From CAIKOD01 sp035505975 (GTDB taxonomy: Archaea > Halobacteriota > Methanomicrobia > Methanomicrobiales > Methanospirillaceae): a stretch of 7,723 bases of DNA. The stretch is from contig DATJQJ010000045.1 of assembly GCA_035505975.1 (NCBI GenBank), positions 1 through 7,723 on the forward strand. Direction: 5' to 3'. Of this stretch, positions 6,743 to 7,723 are shown one piece after another (position 1 is the stretch's first letter; every line of letters begins with the position of its first letter). The position numbers and the translations under genes were made by a program. The notes beneath the pieces were generated by a model that saw only the letters and a list, made by a program, of their open reading frames with translations, ran no database searches and was not told where the DNA came from.

Positions 6743-7522
6743 ATGATGGAACTCGTTATTGAAGGGCTGGTAAAAGATTTCGACTCGGTAAGAGTATTGG
6801 AAGATATCTCCTTTTCCATTACCAACGGGGAGATCCTTGCTGTTGTCGGACCGAATGGTTCAGGGAAATCCACTCTCATCAAGGGCATTACCCTGATTCA
6901 CGAACCATCGGCGGGATCGATTACCCTAGACGGTACAGAGGTAAGGAAACTAGATCCAATCGATCTTGCAACCAAAATCGGGTACGTTCCCCAGAATTTT
7001 TCATATACCCTGTATTCGACGGTATTCGAGACGGTGCTTCTCGGCAGGCGCCGCTATATCAAGTGGTCCGTCTCTGATGAGGAACTTTCGCGGGTTCAGC
7101 AATCACTGGATGCGCTTGAAATGGGGGATATGGCAGGGAAGTACATGGACCAGCTTTCCGGCGGTGAGCGCCAGAAAGTTTTCATCGCCCGTGCTCTCGC
7201 CCAGAACCCGGCACTGTACCTGTTCGATGAGCCGACCAGTGCACTGGACATCAGGTACCAGATCGAGGTGATGGAAACGATGCGGAGGATCACGTGGCAG
7301 CAGGACTCCGCTATGATCATCGCGGTCCACGACCTCAATCTTGCATACCGTTATGCCGATTCGGTGCTTGTCCTCAGCCATGGTCGCATGTTCGGGTACG
7401 GTAAACCGGAAGATGTCCTGACACCGGAATGTATCAGCAACGTCTATGGCGTTGATTCATTTGTTGTAAAGAATGAGTTCGGTAAATTCATCATGCCGTT
7501 CAGGGTTAAGAATTCCATATAA
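6743..7522 (+). CDS. ABC transporter ATP-binding protein (FepC/BtuD/HmuV type)
   Basis: The 259-residue ATPase powers import through the adjacent FecCD-type permease at the inner face of the membrane. All nucleotide-binding motifs are intact: Walker A GPNGSGKST (36-44), Q-loop YVPQN with Q84, signature LSGGERQ (138-144), Walker B LYLFDEP with D162 and E163, D-loop SALD (166-169) and the switch histidine in AVHDLNLAYRYAD (H196). The segment ALAQNPALYLFDEPTSALD and the length are typical of the iron-chelate/B12 class. The gene starts 7 bases after the permease stop. A second ATG immediately follows at 6746; the first is preferred because GG of AGGTGATC is 6 bases from it. The specificity is set by the permease and a binding protein not seen here, so B12, heme, siderophore or nickel/cobalt chelate cannot be told apart. 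Confidence 0.93.
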   Translation: MMELVIEGLVKDFDSVRVLEDISFSITNGEILAVVGPNGSGKSTLIKGITLIHEPSAGSITLDGTEVRKLDPIDLATKIGYVPQNFSYTLYSTVFETVLLGRRRYIKWSVSDEELSRVQQSLDALEMGDMAGKYMDQLSGGERQKVFIARALAQNPALYLFDEPTSALDIRYQIEVMETMRRITWQQDSAMIIAVHDLNLAYRYADSVLVLSHGRMFGYGKPEDVLTPECISNVYGVDSFVVKNEFGKFIMPFRVKNSI

Positions 7523-7531
7523 TGCCGGGTA

Positions 7532-7599
7532 ATTTTTCAAAAATGCTGGTGTTGCCAGATCAACCTTTCCCAACTGGTTCAGAGACCGGTTACCGGTCT
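7532..7599 (+). terminator. Possible terminator region downstream of the transporter operon
   Basis: Ten bases after the ATPase stop is ATTTTT-C-AAAAAT (7532-7544), with a five-base T tract of the kind archaeal polymerase can terminate on. Then come a small hairpin CTGG-TGTTG-CCAG (7546-7558) and a strong dyad AGACCGG-TTA-CCGGTCT (7583-7599). No long U tract follows the strong dyad, so the exact end point is uncertain. Confidence 0.4.
7583..7599. repeat. Perfect 17-bp palindrome AGACCGGT-T-ACCGGTCT
   Basis: Eight-base arms surround one T. As RNA it gives a 7-bp stem with a TTA loop. ACTGGT at 7573-7578 could pair, with one G-U wobble, with either ACCGGT arm, so alternative folds exist. It may be a terminator stem or a DNA-binding site. 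Confidence 0.5.
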
Positions 7600-7649
7600 A
7601 GCCCCTGTTTATAATAGTATCATAAATTTAAATAATTACCTGATAAAAT

Positions 7650-7672
7650 TACAATAATTGTACTATAAATAT
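7650..7672 (+). promoter_or_regulatory. Candidate promoter: palindrome TACAATAATTGTA next to TATAAATAT
   Basis: The 13-bp palindrome at 7650-7662 abuts the TATA-like TATAAATAT at 7664-7672, where the BRE would lie. Initiation would be near 7692-7696, pointing to a gene just to the right of the window. A dimeric regulator at the palindrome would compete with TBP/TFB binding. Evidence is composition and symmetry only. Confidence 0.4.
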
Positions 7673-7678
7673 TATTGA

Positions 7679-7706
7679 GTGCTACAATTTTTATCCGATG
7701 TCATAC
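7679..7706 (+). promoter_or_regulatory. Candidate metalloregulator operator, GTGCTA-N16-TCATAC
   Basis: GTGCTA (7679-7684) and TCATAC (7701-7706) have the same 16-base spacing as the site at 3410-3437, with one base different in the twelve. It lies just after the TATA-like box, over the expected initiation site, a place suited to repression. The spacing and right half match the NikR operator layout; the left half fits it poorly (3 of 6). Confidence 0.35.
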
Positions 7707-7723
7707 TGAAACAGTGAGACAGC

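Larger units (their letters stand above)
7523..7723. other. Intergenic region after the ABC ATPase gene
   Basis: No credible ORF is visible in the last 201 bases. The left half holds small hairpins and a short T run that could end transcription; the right half is AT-rich with a palindrome, a TATA-like box and an operator-like motif, suggesting a promoter for a gene beyond the window. A substrate-binding protein would be a natural neighbour, but this is a guess. Confidence 0.75.

Overview
The window looks like part of a methanogenic euryarchaeon genome, most likely from the Methanomicrobiales. The evidence is the methanogen-type CobN protein with a GCYGARCDG..CKILHDP block, strong GGAGG-type Shine-Dalgarno sites, AT-rich archaeal TATA-like boxes in otherwise moderately GC-rich DNA, and the mix of tetrapyrrole chelatase and metal-uptake genes. 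The taxonomic call is inference; no rRNA or marker gene is present.

Layout. Positions 1-3254 (minus strand) hold the first 1084 codons of a large CobN/BchH-type chelatase subunit, with the C-terminus off the left edge. Positions 3255-3541 are a divergent, AT-rich control region. Positions 3542-5491 (plus) encode a 649-residue fusion of a ChlI-like AAA+ ATPase and a ChlD-like von Willebrand A (MIDAS) domain, the expected motor partner of CobN. After an 83-base gap with a perfect palindrome comes a FecCD/BtuC-type permease (5575-6735) and, 7 bases later with its ribosome site overlapping the permease stop codon, the cognate ABC ATPase (6743-7522). Positions 7523-7723 hold no gene; they contain possible terminator hairpins and a promoter-like stretch for whatever lies to the right. 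No substrate-binding protein is present in the window; it may be the next gene.

How the parts fit. The large CobN subunit binds the tetrapyrrole and metal; the AAA+/vWA protein drives it with ATP; the permease and ATPase form a BtuCD/FecCDE/HmuUV-type importer for a metal chelate, corrinoid or porphyrin. The divergent arrangement suggests a module that takes up a metal or a metallo-tetrapyrrole and then inserts or removes the metal. The substrate cannot be read from the sequence; cobalt/corrinoid, nickel and iron/heme are all possible.

Most interesting signal. The control region upstream of the chelatase motor gene and the region after the transporter share GTG(T/C)TA-N16-TCATAC with identical spacing. 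The right half and the spacing match the NikR operator layout, so the two sites may define a local nickel/cobalt-type regulon. A perfect 9-bp inverted repeat overlaps the first site. These regulatory calls are by eye and untested.
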